The notes: generated from the sequence alone by a model not told the origin. DNA of 60,202 nt from Hydrogenophaga sp. (GCF_030656115.1 NZ_JAUSOO010000050.1:1-60202), one strand, 5' to 3'; counted from the stretch's first letter, positions 39,930-49,311 are shown. Numbers and translations are program-made.

Positions 39930-39992
39930 TTCCGCGGCGTTCTGAATTTGAAGACACCCCTATCGCCGCACTGCACTGAAAGGACAGCCACC

Positions 39993-40919
39993 ATGGTCAG
40001 CGCCGTTTTTCACTCTCCGTTGGAGGCGGTCTCGCCACCAGCCACCCCATCTGTCAGCCCCATTGGAAAAGCCATGAGCGTGCCCAAACCCGATGCACCC
40101 GCCGCGACCAGCGCCCGGCCCTCCGCGGCGAGCCGCGACTTTCGCGGACTCTGGATGGCGGTGCTGCCGCCGGTGCTGGGGCTGGCCTGTCTGGTGCTGA
40201 TCTGGCAGCTGATTGCCAGCACCAGCAACAGCGGCATTCCCAAACCACTGGAAACCTGGACGCAGGCCGTGCAGGTGTTTTCCGATCCGTTTTACAGCGA
40301 AGGCCCCAACGACCAGGGTATTGGCTGGAACGTGCTGGCCTCGCTCAAGCGCGTGGCCATTGGCTTTGGCTTGGCCGCGCTGGTGGGCATTCCCGCCGGC
40401 TTCGCCATTGGCCGCTTTGAATTTTTGAGCCGCATGTTCAACCCGCTCATCAGCCTGCTGCGCCCGGTGTCGCCACTGGCCTGGCTGCCGATCGGTCTGC
40501 TGGTGTTCAAGGGCGCCGACCCGGCCGCCATCTGGACCATCTTCATCTGCTCGATCTGGCCCATGATCATCAACACCGCGGTGGGCGTGCAGCGCGTGCC
40601 GCAGGACTACATGAACGTGGCCCGCGTGCTCAACCTGAGCGAATGGAAGATCTTCACCAAGATCCTGTTTCCCGCTGTGCTGCCCTACCTGCTGACCGGC
40701 GTGCGCCTGGCGGTGGGCACGGCCTGGCTGGTGATCGTGGCCGCCGAGATGCTGACCGGCGGCGTGGGCATCGGCTTCTGGGTCTGGGACGAGTGGAACA
40801 ACCTCAACGTCTCCAGCATCATCATCGCGATCTTCGTGATCGGCATCGTGGGTCTGTTGCTCGAATTCGCCCTCATCAAAGTCGCCACCCTGTTCACGTT
40901 TGAGGAAGTCAAGTCATGA
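39993..40919 (+). CDS. nrtB: nitrate ABC transporter permease
   Basis: A 308-residue inner-membrane permease of the NrtB/NasE (SsuC-like) family with about six helices. It starts after AGGACAG at 39981. Seen are the first helix (MAVLPPVLGLACLVLIWQLI), SLKRVAIGFGLAALVGIPAG, PLAWLPIGLLVFKGADPAAI and the cytoplasmic coupling loop VPQDYMNVARVLNLSEWKIF. The first 45 residues are a polar Pro/Ala-rich extension. It overlaps nrtD by 4 bases. Confidence 0.94.
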   Translation: MVSAVFHSPLEAVSPPATPSVSPIGKAMSVPKPDAPAATSARPSAASRDFRGLWMAVLPPVLGLACLVLIWQLIASTSNSGIPKPLETWTQAVQVFSDPFYSEGPNDQGIGWNVLASLKRVAIGFGLAALVGIPAGFAIGRFEFLSRMFNPLISLLRPVSPLAWLPIGLLVFKGADPAAIWTIFICSIWPMIINTAVGVQRVPQDYMNVARVLNLSEWKIFTKILFPAVLPYLLTGVRLAVGTAWLVIVAAEMLTGGVGIGFWVWDEWNNLNVSSIIIAIFVIGIVGLLLEFALIKVATLFTFEEVKS

Positions 40920-41728
40920 GCAACAGCAACACCACCAAGTACATCGACATCCAGAACGTCGAGCAGACCTTCAAGACCAAAAAGGGCAACTTCCCCGCCC
41001 TGCGCGGCATCAACCTGACCGTGGCCAAAGGCGAGTTCATCACGCTCATCGGTCACTCGGGCTGCGGGAAATCCACCCTGCTCAACCTGATCGCCGGCCT
41101 GACCACTCCCACCAGCGGCGTGCTGCTGTGCGCCGACCGCGAGATCGCCGGCCCCGGCCCCGAACGTGCGGTGGTGTTTCAAAACCACTCGTTGCTGCCC
41201 TGGCTCACGTGTTTTGAAAACGTGTACCTGGCGGTCGAGCGCGTGTTTGCGGCCACCGAAAACAAGGCCCAGCTGAAAGCGCGCACCGAAGCCGCGCTGG
41301 CCTTGGTGGGCCTGATGCCCGCCGCCCAGAAGCGCCCCGGCGAAATTTCGGGCGGCATGAAACAGCGCGTGGGCATTGCCCGCGCCCTGTCGATGGAACC
41401 CAAGGTGCTGCTGATGGACGAGCCCTTTGGCGCGCTCGACGCGCTCACCCGCGCCAAGCTGCAAGATGAGCTGCTGGAGATCGTGGCCCGCACCCGCAGC
41501 ACCGTGGTGATGGTGACACACGACGTGGACGAAGCGGTGCTGCTGAGCGACAAGATCGTGATGCTGACCAACGGCCCGGCCGCCACCATTGGCGAGGTGC
41601 TCAGCGTGGAGCTGCCGCGCCCGCGCAACCGCGTGGCCTTGGCCGACGATCCGCAGTACCAGCAATGCCGCAAAGCCGTGATCGACTTCCTCTACACACG
41701 CCAAGCCCACGTGGAAAAGGTGGCCTGA
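40916..41728 (+). CDS. nrtD: nitrate ABC transporter ATP-binding protein
   Basis: A 270-residue ATPase of the nitrate importer. Walker A is GHSGCGKST (46-54), the signature is ISGGMKQRVGIARALSMEP, Walker B is VLLMDEPFGALDALTR, and the switch histidine follows in VVMVTHDVDEAVLLSD. It has no fused binding domain, so it matches NrtD/NasD rather than NrtC. Its ATG overlaps the nrtB stop, and nirB begins one base after its stop. Confidence 0.94.
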   Translation: MSNSNTTKYIDIQNVEQTFKTKKGNFPALRGINLTVAKGEFITLIGHSGCGKSTLLNLIAGLTTPTSGVLLCADREIAGPGPERAVVFQNHSLLPWLTCFENVYLAVERVFAATENKAQLKARTEAALALVGLMPAAQKRPGEISGGMKQRVGIARALSMEPKVLLMDEPFGALDALTRAKLQDELLEIVARTRSTVVMVTHDVDEAVLLSDKIVMLTNGPAATIGEVLSVELPRPRNRVALADDPQYQQCRKAVIDFLYTRQAHVEKVA

Positions 41729-41729
41729 A

Positions 41730-44213
41730 ATGGACATGCGCGTCAACCCAAAAGCAAAAATGAAACTGGTGATGGTCGGCAACGGCATGGCCGGTGTGCG
41801 CACACTGGAAGAGCTGCTGAAGATCGCACCCGACCTGTACGACATCACCGTGTTTGGTGCCGAGCCACACCCCAACTACAACCGCATCCTGCTCAGCCCC
41901 GTACTGGCCGGTGAACAGACACTGGACGAGATCGTGCTCAACGACTGGTCCTGGTACACCGACAACGGCGTGACCCTGCACGCGGGTTGCAAGGTGACCG
42001 AGGTGGACCGCATCAAGCGCGTGGTGCACGGTGTGGGCCCGGCGGGTGAGCGCCTCAGCGCGGGCTACGACCGCCTGATCATGGCCACCGGCTCCAACCC
42101 GTTCATGCTGCCGATACCGGGCAAAGACTTGGGCGGCGTGCTGGCTTACCGCGACATTGCCGACACACAGGCCATGATCGACGCGGCCACCACCTACCCA
42201 CACGCGGTGGTGATTGGCGGTGGCCTGCTGGGCCTGGAAGCGGCCAACGGCCTGATGAAGCGTGGCATGAGCGTGAGCGTGGTGCATGTGGGTCCGTGGC
42301 TCATGGAACGCCAGCTGGACGAGGTGTCGGGCAAGCTGCTGCAGGGTTCACTGGAAGAGCGCGGCATGCGGTTTCTGATGGGTGCGCAAACGCAAGAACT
42401 GGTGGGCGGTGAGGATGGTCGCGTCAAGTCCGTGAAATTCAAGGACGGCACCGAAGTGGCCGCCGACCTGGTGGTGATGGCGGTGGGCATTCGCCCCAAC
42501 ACGGCGCTGGCCGAAAGCATGCGGCTGCACGTGAACAAGGGCATCGTGGTCAGCGACACGCTGCAAACCGTGACCGACCCACGCATTTACGCGGTGGGCG
42601 AATGCGCGGCGCACCGCGGCATTGCTTATGGCCTGGTGGCGCCACTGTTTGAACAGGGCAAGGTGCTGGCCACGCACCTGGCCGAATTTGGCATTGGCCG
42701 CTACACCGGCTCGCTCACGTCCACCAAGCTCAAGGTCACCGGCATCGACCTGTTTTCCGCTGGCAACTTCATGGGTGGCGACAACACCGAAGAGATCGTG
42801 ATGAGCGACCCGGCCAGCGGCGTCTACAAAAAGCTGGTGATTCAGAACGACAAGCTGGTCGGCGCCTGCCTGTACGGCGACACGGTGGACGGCAGCTGGT
42901 ACTTCAAGCTGCTGCGCGAAGGCCGCAAGGTCAGCGATATTCGCGACAAGCTGATGTTTGGCGAGTCCAACATCGGCGACACCGGGCACCAGGGCCACAG
43001 CAAGGCCGCCGCCATGGCCGACACCGACGAGGTCTGTGGCTGCAACGGCGTGACCAAGGGCGCAATCTGCAAGGCCATCAAAGACAAAGGCCTGTTCACG
43101 CTGGAGGAGGTGCGCAAAAACACCAAGGCCAGCGCGTCGTGCGGTTCGTGCACCGGCCTCGTGGAACAGATTCTGATGTTCACCGCCGGCGGCGACTACT
43201 CGGCCACACCCAAGCTCAAGGCCATGTGTGGCTGCACCGAGCACGGTCACGAAGCGGTGCGCGAAGCCATTCGCACGCCGCTGGCCGATGGCAGCAAGCT
43301 GCTGACCACCCACGCGGTGTTTTCGCACCTCGGCTGGAAGACACCCAACGGTTGCGCGAGCTGCCGCCCGGCGATCAACTACTACCTCATCAGCACCTGG
43401 CCCAAGGAGGCCAAAGACGACCCGCAGAGCCGCTACATCAACGAGCGCTCGCACGCCAACATCCAGAAGGACGGCACCTACAGCGTCATCCCGCGCATGT
43501 GGGGCGGCGAAACCACGGCCGACGAGCTGCGCCGCATCGCCGACGCGGTGGACAAGTACAACATTCCCACCGTCAAGGTCACGGGCGGGCAGCGCATCGA
43601 CCTGCTGGGCGTGAAGAAGGAAGACTTGGTCAACGTCTGGAAAGACATCGGCATGCCGTCGGGCCACGCCTACGCCAAGGCGCTGCGCACGGTGAAGACC
43701 TGTGTGGGCAGCGAGTGGTGCCGCATGGGCACGCAGGACAGCACCCAGATGGGCAAGGACCTGGAGCGCGCGATGTGGCGCATGTACGCACCGCACAAGG
43801 TGAAGTTTGCGGTGAGCGGCTGCCCGCGCAACTGCGCCGAATCCGGCATCAAAGACGTGGGCATCATCGGCGTGGACAGCGGTTGGGAGATGTACGTGGG
43901 CGGCAACGGCGGCATCAAGACCGAGGTGGCCCATTTCTTCGTGAAGCTCAAGACCGCCGAAGAGGTGATGGAGTACACCGGCGCCTTCATGGAGCTGTAC
44001 CGCACAGAAGGCTGGTACCTGGAGCGCACAGTGCACTACATCAACCGCGTGGGCCTGGACTATGTGAAAAAGCGCATTCTGGACGACGCTGCGGGCCGCA
44101 AGGCGCTGTGGGAACGCCTGCAGTTTGCGCTGGACGGCGAGCCCGATCCGTGGGTTGACTTCCAAAAAGCGGCCGTGGACACCCGCCAGTTCATTCCCTT
44201 GATACCCGCATGA
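41730..44213 (+). CDS. nirB: assimilatory nitrite reductase (NADH), large subunit
   Basis: An 827-residue enzyme that reduces nitrite to ammonium with NADH. The FAD/NAD(P) domain is first (MKLVMVGNGMAGVRTLEELL; VVIGGGLLGLEAANGLMKRG). A BFD-type [2Fe-2S] domain follows at about 430-485 (VCGCNGVTKGAICKAIKDKG, then SCGSCTGLVEQIL), then the sulfite/nitrite reductase half-domains. The siroheme-[4Fe-4S] cysteines are in CVGSEWCRMGTQDS (near 657) and SGCPRNCAES (near 696). It lies directly after nrtD; the siroheme comes through CobA, encoded in the same cluster. Confidence 0.96.
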   Translation: MDMRVNPKAKMKLVMVGNGMAGVRTLEELLKIAPDLYDITVFGAEPHPNYNRILLSPVLAGEQTLDEIVLNDWSWYTDNGVTLHAGCKVTEVDRIKRVVHGVGPAGERLSAGYDRLIMATGSNPFMLPIPGKDLGGVLAYRDIADTQAMIDAATTYPHAVVIGGGLLGLEAANGLMKRGMSVSVVHVGPWLMERQLDEVSGKLLQGSLEERGMRFLMGAQTQELVGGEDGRVKSVKFKDGTEVAADLVVMAVGIRPNTALAESMRLHVNKGIVVSDTLQTVTDPRIYAVGECAAHRGIAYGLVAPLFEQGKVLATHLAEFGIGRYTGSLTSTKLKVTGIDLFSAGNFMGGDNTEEIVMSDPASGVYKKLVIQNDKLVGACLYGDTVDGSWYFKLLREGRKVSDIRDKLMFGESNIGDTGHQGHSKAAAMADTDEVCGCNGVTKGAICKAIKDKGLFTLEEVRKNTKASASCGSCTGLVEQILMFTAGGDYSATPKLKAMCGCTEHGHEAVREAIRTPLADGSKLLTTHAVFSHLGWKTPNGCASCRPAINYYLISTWPKEAKDDPQSRYINERSHANIQKDGTYSVIPRMWGGETTADELRRIADAVDKYNIPTVKVTGGQRIDLLGVKKEDLVNVWKDIGMPSGHAYAKALRTVKTCVGSEWCRMGTQDSTQMGKDLERAMWRMYAPHKVKFAVSGCPRNCAESGIKDVGIIGVDSGWEMYVGGNGGIKTEVAHFFVKLKTAEEVMEYTGAFMELYRTEGWYLERTVHYINRVGLDYVKKRILDDAAGRKALWERLQFALDGEPDPWVDFQKAAVDTRQFIPLIPA

Positions 44214-45013
44214 GGCACACGATGCAACGACGACATCTGATGATTCTGGCCGCTGCGGCGGCCACCTCTGCCACCAGGGGCGTGCAAGCCCAGGTGGTGG
44301 ACCTGAACGATGCCATCAACAAAGCCGGGCGCCAGCGCATGCTGTCGCAGCGCATGGGCAAGGCCTGGCTGGCGCTGGTGCACCAGACTTCCAGTGCCAA
44401 CGCCCAGTTGGTGCTGGACCACTCCATGGCCCTGTTTGACCGCCAGCTCGTGGAGCTGAAGGCCTACGCGCCCACCCCCGACATCCGCGAAACCTACGTG
44501 AAACTGGAAGAGGCCTGGAGCGGTTACAAAACCACACTCGTGGGCACCGTGCCCCACAAATCGGCCGCACAGGCTGTGCTGGAAGCCGATGCCAAGGTGC
44601 TGGCGCTGGCCCACCAGGGCACGGTGCAATACGAAGCCATCTCGAACCGCCCGGTGGGCAAACTGGTCAACGTGGCCGGCCGCCAGCGCATGCTGTCGCA
44701 ACGCATGGCCAAGTTTTACTTTGCGGCCATGCTGCCGGTGGATGCGCGGGTGGCCAGCGCCGAAATCGGCAAATCGCGCAGCGAATTTCTGAACGCGATG
44801 GACCTGCTGCGCAACGCGCCACAAGCCACCGACCGCATCCGCTCGGAGCTGCAACTGGCCGATGGACAGTGGGTCTTTTTTGACCAGGCCCTCAAGAACA
44901 TGCAAACCTCGGGCGCAGCAGCCAAGCCGCTGTCCCACGTGTTTGTGAGCAGCGAAAACCTGCTCAGCGTGATGGACCGCGTCACGGGTCTGTACGCCGC
45001 CATCACCACCTGA
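44210..45013 (+). CDS. exported protein with two PilJ/NarX-like sensor motifs
   Basis: A 267-residue protein whose ATG overlaps the nirB stop (ATGA); an alternative ATG is at 44222. The N-terminus looks like an export signal with a twin-arginine start (MQRRHLMILAAAAATSATRG, cleavage near VQA). The rest is helical and has an internal duplication: INKAGRQRMLSQRMG (36-50) and VNVAGRQRMLSQRMA (153-167). This motif is that of the PilJ-type sensor domain and resembles the nitrate-binding P-box of NarX/NarQ. There is no membrane anchor, kinase or methyl-accepting part. A periplasmic nitrate- or nitrite-binding role is inferred from motif and from its place between nirB and nirD. Confidence 0.8.
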   Translation: MRHTMQRRHLMILAAAAATSATRGVQAQVVDLNDAINKAGRQRMLSQRMGKAWLALVHQTSSANAQLVLDHSMALFDRQLVELKAYAPTPDIRETYVKLEEAWSGYKTTLVGTVPHKSAAQAVLEADAKVLALAHQGTVQYEAISNRPVGKLVNVAGRQRMLSQRMAKFYFAAMLPVDARVASAEIGKSRSEFLNAMDLLRNAPQATDRIRSELQLADGQWVFFDQALKNMQTSGAAAKPLSHVFVSSENLLSVMDRVTGLYAAITT

Positions 45014-45029
45014 AACCTCTGGAGCCAAC

Positions 45030-45431
45030 ATGAACCGATGGATCGCCATCTGCCGCGTGGAAGACATCCCCGTGCTGGGGTCGCGCCGCGTGGCGCGCGA
45101 CCAGGGCCTGGATGTGGCCGTGTTCCGCAACGACCGCAACGAAGTCTTCGCCCTGCTCGACCGCTGCCCACACAAGGGCGGCCCGCTCTCTCAAGGCATC
45201 GTGTTCGGTACCAGCGTGGCCTGCCCGCTGCACAACTGGACGATTGGCCTGTGCACCGGCCAGGCCGCAGCACCCGACGAAGGTTGCACACCAACGTTCA
45301 GCGTGAAGGTCGAGAACGGTGACGTGTTTCTGGACGCGAACGAACTCGCCACCCAGGCCACCGATCTGACACGCCCCATCGCTGGCCCTTTGCGCCGTGT
45401 TCTGTCCCCGCTCCCGCTGGGAGAGGGTTAG
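45030..45431 (+). CDS. nirD: nitrite reductase (NADH), small subunit
   Basis: A 133-residue Rieske-like small subunit of the NADH nitrite reductase. Unlike many NirD proteins it keeps the cluster ligands: CPHKGGPLSQG and CPLHNWTIGLCTG. The N-terminus MNRWIAICRVEDIPVLGSRR is usual. The last residues (LSPLPLGEG) and the stop are encoded by an intergenic-repeat-like sequence that appears to have replaced the native 3' end, making it longer than E. coli NirD (108 residues). It is 16 bases after the PilJ-like gene. Confidence 0.92.
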   Translation: MNRWIAICRVEDIPVLGSRRVARDQGLDVAVFRNDRNEVFALLDRCPHKGGPLSQGIVFGTSVACPLHNWTIGLCTGQAAAPDEGCTPTFSVKVENGDVFLDANELATQATDLTRPIAGPLRRVLSPLPLGEG

Positions 45432-45438
45432 GGTGAGG
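45407..45438. repeat. intergenic-repeat-like palindrome at the nirD/nasA border
   Basis: The sequence from CCCCGCTCCCGCTGGGAG to GAGGGTTAGGGTGAGGG has the form of a short dispersed repeat seen many times in proteobacterial genomes. It includes CTCCCGCTGGGAG, a small hairpin, supplies the nirD stop codon (TAG), and lies 10 bases before the nasA start. Only one copy is in this window, so the repeat nature rests on recall. Confidence 0.5.
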
Positions 45439-45447
45439 GCAGCAGCC

Positions 45448-48297
45448 ATGCCAGCGAACACCGGAAGTGACCCTCGCAGCAAGCCTCTCCCCGAGGAAGT
45501 GAAGGCCGTCACACGCTCCACCTGCCCCTATTGCGGCGTTGGCTGCGGCGTGCTCATTGAAACCCAGGGCCGCGAAATCACCGGCGTGCGCGGCGACCCG
45601 GACCACCCGGCCAATTTCGGCAAGCTTTGCACCAAGGGCACCACGCTGCACTTCACGGCCTCGCCCGCCGTGACGCGACAGACGCGCCTGCTGCAGCCCT
45701 TGCAGCGGCTGCAGCGAAAAGCACTCCCCACGCCCATCGCATGGGACAGCGCACTGGACCTTGCAGCCGAGCGCTTCGCCAAGACCATCGCCGAGCACGG
45801 TCCCGATGCGGTGGGTTTCTACATCAGCGGCCAGCTGCTGACCGAGGACTACTACGTCTTCAACAAACTGGCCAAGGGCCTGATCGGCACCAACAACGTC
45901 GACACCAACTCGCGCCTGTGCATGAGCAGCGCGGTGGCAGGCTACAAGCTCACCCTGGGTGCCGACGCGCCGCCGGCGTGTTACGACGACGTGAACCACG
46001 CCAACTGCCTGTTCATCGTGGGCAGCAACGCCGCCTTTGCCCACCCGGTGCTGTTTCGCCGCATTGAAGAAGCCAAGAAGCAAAACCCGGCCATGAAGGT
46101 GATCGTGGCCGACCCGCGCCGCACCGACACCGCTGGTCTGGCCGACCTGTATTTGCCGCTGCAACCCGGCAGCGATGTGATGCTGTTCCACGGCCTGCTG
46201 CACACCATGCTGTGGGAAGGCTGGGTCAAGCCCGACTTTATTGCGGCACACACCACCGGATTTGAAGCACTCAAAACCCTGGTGCGCGACTGCACGCCCG
46301 AGCGCGTGGCCGATGTCTGCGGTCTGCGCAAAGAAGACCTCTACACCGCTGCCCACTGGTTTGCCACCTCGCCAGCCACGCTCAGCCTGTACTGCCAGGG
46401 CCTGAACCAGAGCAGCAGCGGCACCGCGAAAAACGCGACCCTCATCAACCTGCACCTGGCCACCGGCCAGATCGGCAAACCCGGCGCCGGACCCTTCAGC
46501 CTGACCGGCCAGCCCAACGCCATGGGCGGGCGCGAAGTGGGCGGCCTGGCCAACCTGCTGAGCGCCCACCGCGACCTGGCCAACCCCGCACACCGCGCCG
46601 AAGTGGCCGCGCTCTGGGGTGTGGCCGATGTACCGTCCAAGCCCGGCAAGACCGCGGTCGAGATGTTCCAGGCCGCGGCCGACGGCGAGATCAAAGCGCT
46701 GTGGATCGCCTGCACCAACCCGGCGCAGTCCATGCCCGACCAGACCACCGTGCGCCGCGCGCTGGAGCGCGCCGAGTTTGTGGTGGTGCAAGAAGCCTAC
46801 GCCACGGCTTCGACGTGCGACTGGGCCGACCTGCTGCTGCCCGCCTCCACCTGGGGCGAAAAAGACGGCACGGTGACCAACAGCGAGCGCCGCATCAGCC
46901 GGGTACGCGCTGCGGTGCCCGCACCGGGCGAAGCCCGGCACGACTGGCAGATCGGGGTGGATTTCGCGCAGCGGCTGGAAAAAGCCCTGCCTCAGCAACT
47001 GCAAAGCGCCCTCTTCCCCCTCTTTCCTTACCAAAACCCCGAACAAATCTGGCTCGAACACCGCGAGTCCACCCGTGGCCGCGACCTCGACATCACCGGC
47101 CTGAGCTACGCCATGCTGGAGCAGCAAGGCCCGCAACAATGGCCGCTGCGCGAAGGCGAGACCACAGGCCAGGTGCGCCTGTACGAAGACGGCGTGTTCC
47201 CCACCGCCGATGGCCGCGCCCGCTTTGCCGCCCTGCCCTTTGTGCCATTGGCCGAGCCCCGCGAATCGCGCTACCCGTTCTCGCTCACCACCGGGCGTCT
47301 GCGCGACCAGTGGCACGGCATGACGCGCACCGGCACCCTGGGCCGCCTGTTTGGCCATGTGGCCGAACCCGTGGTGCAACTGCACCCGCAAGACATGGCC
47401 CGGCGCGGGCTCACGGCGGGCGACCTGGTGCAGGTCACCAGCAAGCGCGGCTCCATCGTGGTGCCCGTGCAACCCAGCGACGAGCTCGGTCTGTCGCAAG
47501 CCTTCATGGCCATGCACTGGGGGTCGGAATATTTGAGCGGCGTCAGCAGCACCGGCGAAGCACTCGCCGGCGTGAACGCACTCACCACTTCGGCCCACTG
47601 CCCCACGTCCAAACAACCGGAGTTGAAACACGCCGCCGTCAAAGTGCTCAAGGCCGACCTGCCCTGGACGCTCCTGGGCATGGCCTGGCTGCCCGACGCA
47701 CTGGCCCTGAGATCCCGCGAAGACCTGCGCGCGCTCATGGCGCAATTTCCGTTTGCATCGTGTGTACCGTTTGGGCGCGACCGCACCGGCGTGTTGTTTC
47801 GGGCCGCCGCCCACGAAGCCCCTGAGACGGCGTTGATCGAACGCATTGAAGCCCTGCTGGGTCTGGACACCCCCGACGCGCTGCGCTACGCCGACCGCCG
47901 GCTCGGCCAGCGCCGCACCGCCCGGCTGGTGAAACACGGTGCATCGAGCACGCTGGAAGGCTTTGTGCTGGCCGGCGACACCCGCGCCGAAGTCTGGATC
48001 AAACCGCTGCTGGAAGACGAACAGCCCGCGGGCGCGTACGGCCGCCTGATCCTGATGCCAGGTGCCCAGGCGCCGATCGCCGTCACGGCCAAGAGCCGCC
48101 AGGTATGCACCTGCTTCAATGTCAGCGAAGACAGCATCCAGGAACAACTCACGCGGTGCAACGGCTCCCCCGACGAGCGCCTCGCCACGCTGCAAGGGCA
48201 GTTGCAATGCGGCACCAACTGCGGATCTTGCCTGCCCGAACTGCGCCGCCTGGTGCGTGCGCAGCCACAGGACATGCGGACAACAGACGTCCTCTGA
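45448..48297 (+). CDS. nasA: assimilatory nitrate reductase catalytic subunit
   Basis: A 949-residue molybdopterin enzyme that reduces nitrate to nitrite in the cytoplasm. The N-terminal [4Fe-4S] ligands are CPYCGVGCGVLI and, further on, GKLCTKG. Mo-bis-MGD domains follow (LTEDYYVFNKLAKGLIGTNN, VDTNSRLCMSSAVAGY). The C-terminus carries an extra BFD-type [2Fe-2S] domain at about 885-930 (VCTCFNVSEDSIQEQLTRC, CGTNCGSCLPELRR), as in Klebsiella NasA, expected to accept electrons. I start it at 45448; an in-frame ATG at 45397 would be translated from the repeat. Confidence 0.95.
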   Translation: MPANTGSDPRSKPLPEEVKAVTRSTCPYCGVGCGVLIETQGREITGVRGDPDHPANFGKLCTKGTTLHFTASPAVTRQTRLLQPLQRLQRKALPTPIAWDSALDLAAERFAKTIAEHGPDAVGFYISGQLLTEDYYVFNKLAKGLIGTNNVDTNSRLCMSSAVAGYKLTLGADAPPACYDDVNHANCLFIVGSNAAFAHPVLFRRIEEAKKQNPAMKVIVADPRRTDTAGLADLYLPLQPGSDVMLFHGLLHTMLWEGWVKPDFIAAHTTGFEALKTLVRDCTPERVADVCGLRKEDLYTAAHWFATSPATLSLYCQGLNQSSSGTAKNATLINLHLATGQIGKPGAGPFSLTGQPNAMGGREVGGLANLLSAHRDLANPAHRAEVAALWGVADVPSKPGKTAVEMFQAAADGEIKALWIACTNPAQSMPDQTTVRRALERAEFVVVQEAYATASTCDWADLLLPASTWGEKDGTVTNSERRISRVRAAVPAPGEARHDWQIGVDFAQRLEKALPQQLQSALFPLFPYQNPEQIWLEHRESTRGRDLDITGLSYAMLEQQGPQQWPLREGETTGQVRLYEDGVFPTADGRARFAALPFVPLAEPRESRYPFSLTTGRLRDQWHGMTRTGTLGRLFGHVAEPVVQLHPQDMARRGLTAGDLVQVTSKRGSIVVPVQPSDELGLSQAFMAMHWGSEYLSGVSSTGEALAGVNALTTSAHCPTSKQPELKHAAVKVLKADLPWTLLGMAWLPDALALRSREDLRALMAQFPFASCVPFGRDRTGVLFRAAAHEAPETALIERIEALLGLDTPDALRYADRRLGQRRTARLVKHGASSTLEGFVLAGDTRAEVWIKPLLEDEQPAGAYGRLILMPGAQAPIAVTAKSRQVCTCFNVSEDSIQEQLTRCNGSPDERLATLQGQLQCGTNCGSCLPELRRLVRAQPQDMRTTDVL

Positions 48298-48348
48298 AAA
48301 ATCCGCATATAACCCGAAGTCATCAGGTCTGACTGAAAATCGCGCACC

Positions 48349-49311
48349 ATGGGAATCAGCCAGTACATCAAAGTCATCGGGCGCGGCAAAGACGGCGCGC
48401 GCGCGCTCACGCGCGAGCAAGCCGCCGACCTGTTTGGCCAAGTGCTCGACAGCACCGTCACCGACCTGGAGGTAGGCGGTTTTTGCCTGGCCATGCGCAT
48501 CAAGGGCGAAACCGCCGAAGAGATGGCGGGCTTCCTGGATGCCACACACACGCGCTTGCACCGCCCGCCTGGCAACAGCAACAGCCTCACCACCGTGGTG
48601 CTCCCGAGCTACAACGGTGCACGCAAACTGCCGGTGCTCACACCCTTGCTGGCCCTGCTGCTGGCCCGCCAAGGCGCGGCGGTGCTGGTGCACGGCACCG
48701 CCACCGAAGACCGGCGCGCCACCAGCGAAGCCGTGTTCGCGGCGCTGGGCGTTCACGCGAGCCGCAGCCTTGCCCCCCTGGCGGCGGGCGAACTGGCCTT
48801 CGTGCCCACCGAGGTGCTGTGCCCCGGTTTGAAGCGCCTCCTGGACGTGCGCCGTGTGGTGGGCCTGCGCAACCCGGCGCACAGCCTGGTCAAACTCATG
48901 AACCCCTGCGCTGGGCGGGCACTCATCGTGGGCAGCTACACCCACCCCGAATACGCCGTTTCCATGGCCGATACCTTTGCGCTGACCGGCACGCACGCCC
49001 TGCTGCTGCGCGGCACCGAAGGCGAGCCGGTGGCCGATGCCCGGCGCACCCCCCAAATGGAAGCCTTCCGTGACGGCCAGCGCCACCTGCTGCAAGCCGC
49101 CCAAGACGGCCCACTGGCCAGCCTGCCCGATCTGCCCCGCGACGTGGATGCGGCCAGCACCGCCGCTTACATCCAATCGGTGCTCGACGGCGAACGCCCC
49201 ATACCTGGGCCCATTGCGCTGCAGGTGGAACACATCTTGCGAGAAGTCCGGTGCCAGTCCACAACACAGACCGCCGAGACAACGGCCACGCCAGAGGTCA
49301 GCCCACCATGA
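48349..49311 (+). CDS. ybiB: YbiB/TrpD2-family DNA-binding protein
   Basis: A 320-residue member of the TrpD2 (YbiB) family, which has the fold of anthranilate phosphoribosyltransferase but binds nucleic acid rather than making tryptophan. The N-terminal helical domain has LTREQAADLFGQVLDSTVTD and EVGGFCLAMRIKGETAEEMA; the second domain has LPSYNGARKLPVLTPLLALL and VHGTATEDRRATSEAVF. It is 51 bases after nasA and its stop overlaps the cobA start by 4 bases, so it is part of the nitrate cluster transcript. Its role there is unknown. Confidence 0.85.
   Translation: MGISQYIKVIGRGKDGARALTREQAADLFGQVLDSTVTDLEVGGFCLAMRIKGETAEEMAGFLDATHTRLHRPPGNSNSLTTVVLPSYNGARKLPVLTPLLALLLARQGAAVLVHGTATEDRRATSEAVFAALGVHASRSLAPLAAGELAFVPTEVLCPGLKRLLDVRRVVGLRNPAHSLVKLMNPCAGRALIVGSYTHPEYAVSMADTFALTGTHALLLRGTEGEPVADARRTPQMEAFRDGQRHLLQAAQDGPLASLPDLPRDVDAASTAAYIQSVLDGERPIPGPIALQVEHILREVRCQSTTQTAETTATPEVSPP

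Noticed and set aside
42348..44165. 605-residue minus-strand frame opposite nirB
   Set aside because: No motif or ribosome site; nirB has all its cluster ligands.
45298..49233. 1311-residue minus-strand frame opposite nirD, nasA and ybiB
   Set aside because: It runs across three real genes and has shadow composition. Length alone is not evidence in DNA this GC-rich.
49251..49307. Longer cobA start
   Set aside because: The added residues are in the ybiB coding region; the ATGA overlap at 49308 is the better start.
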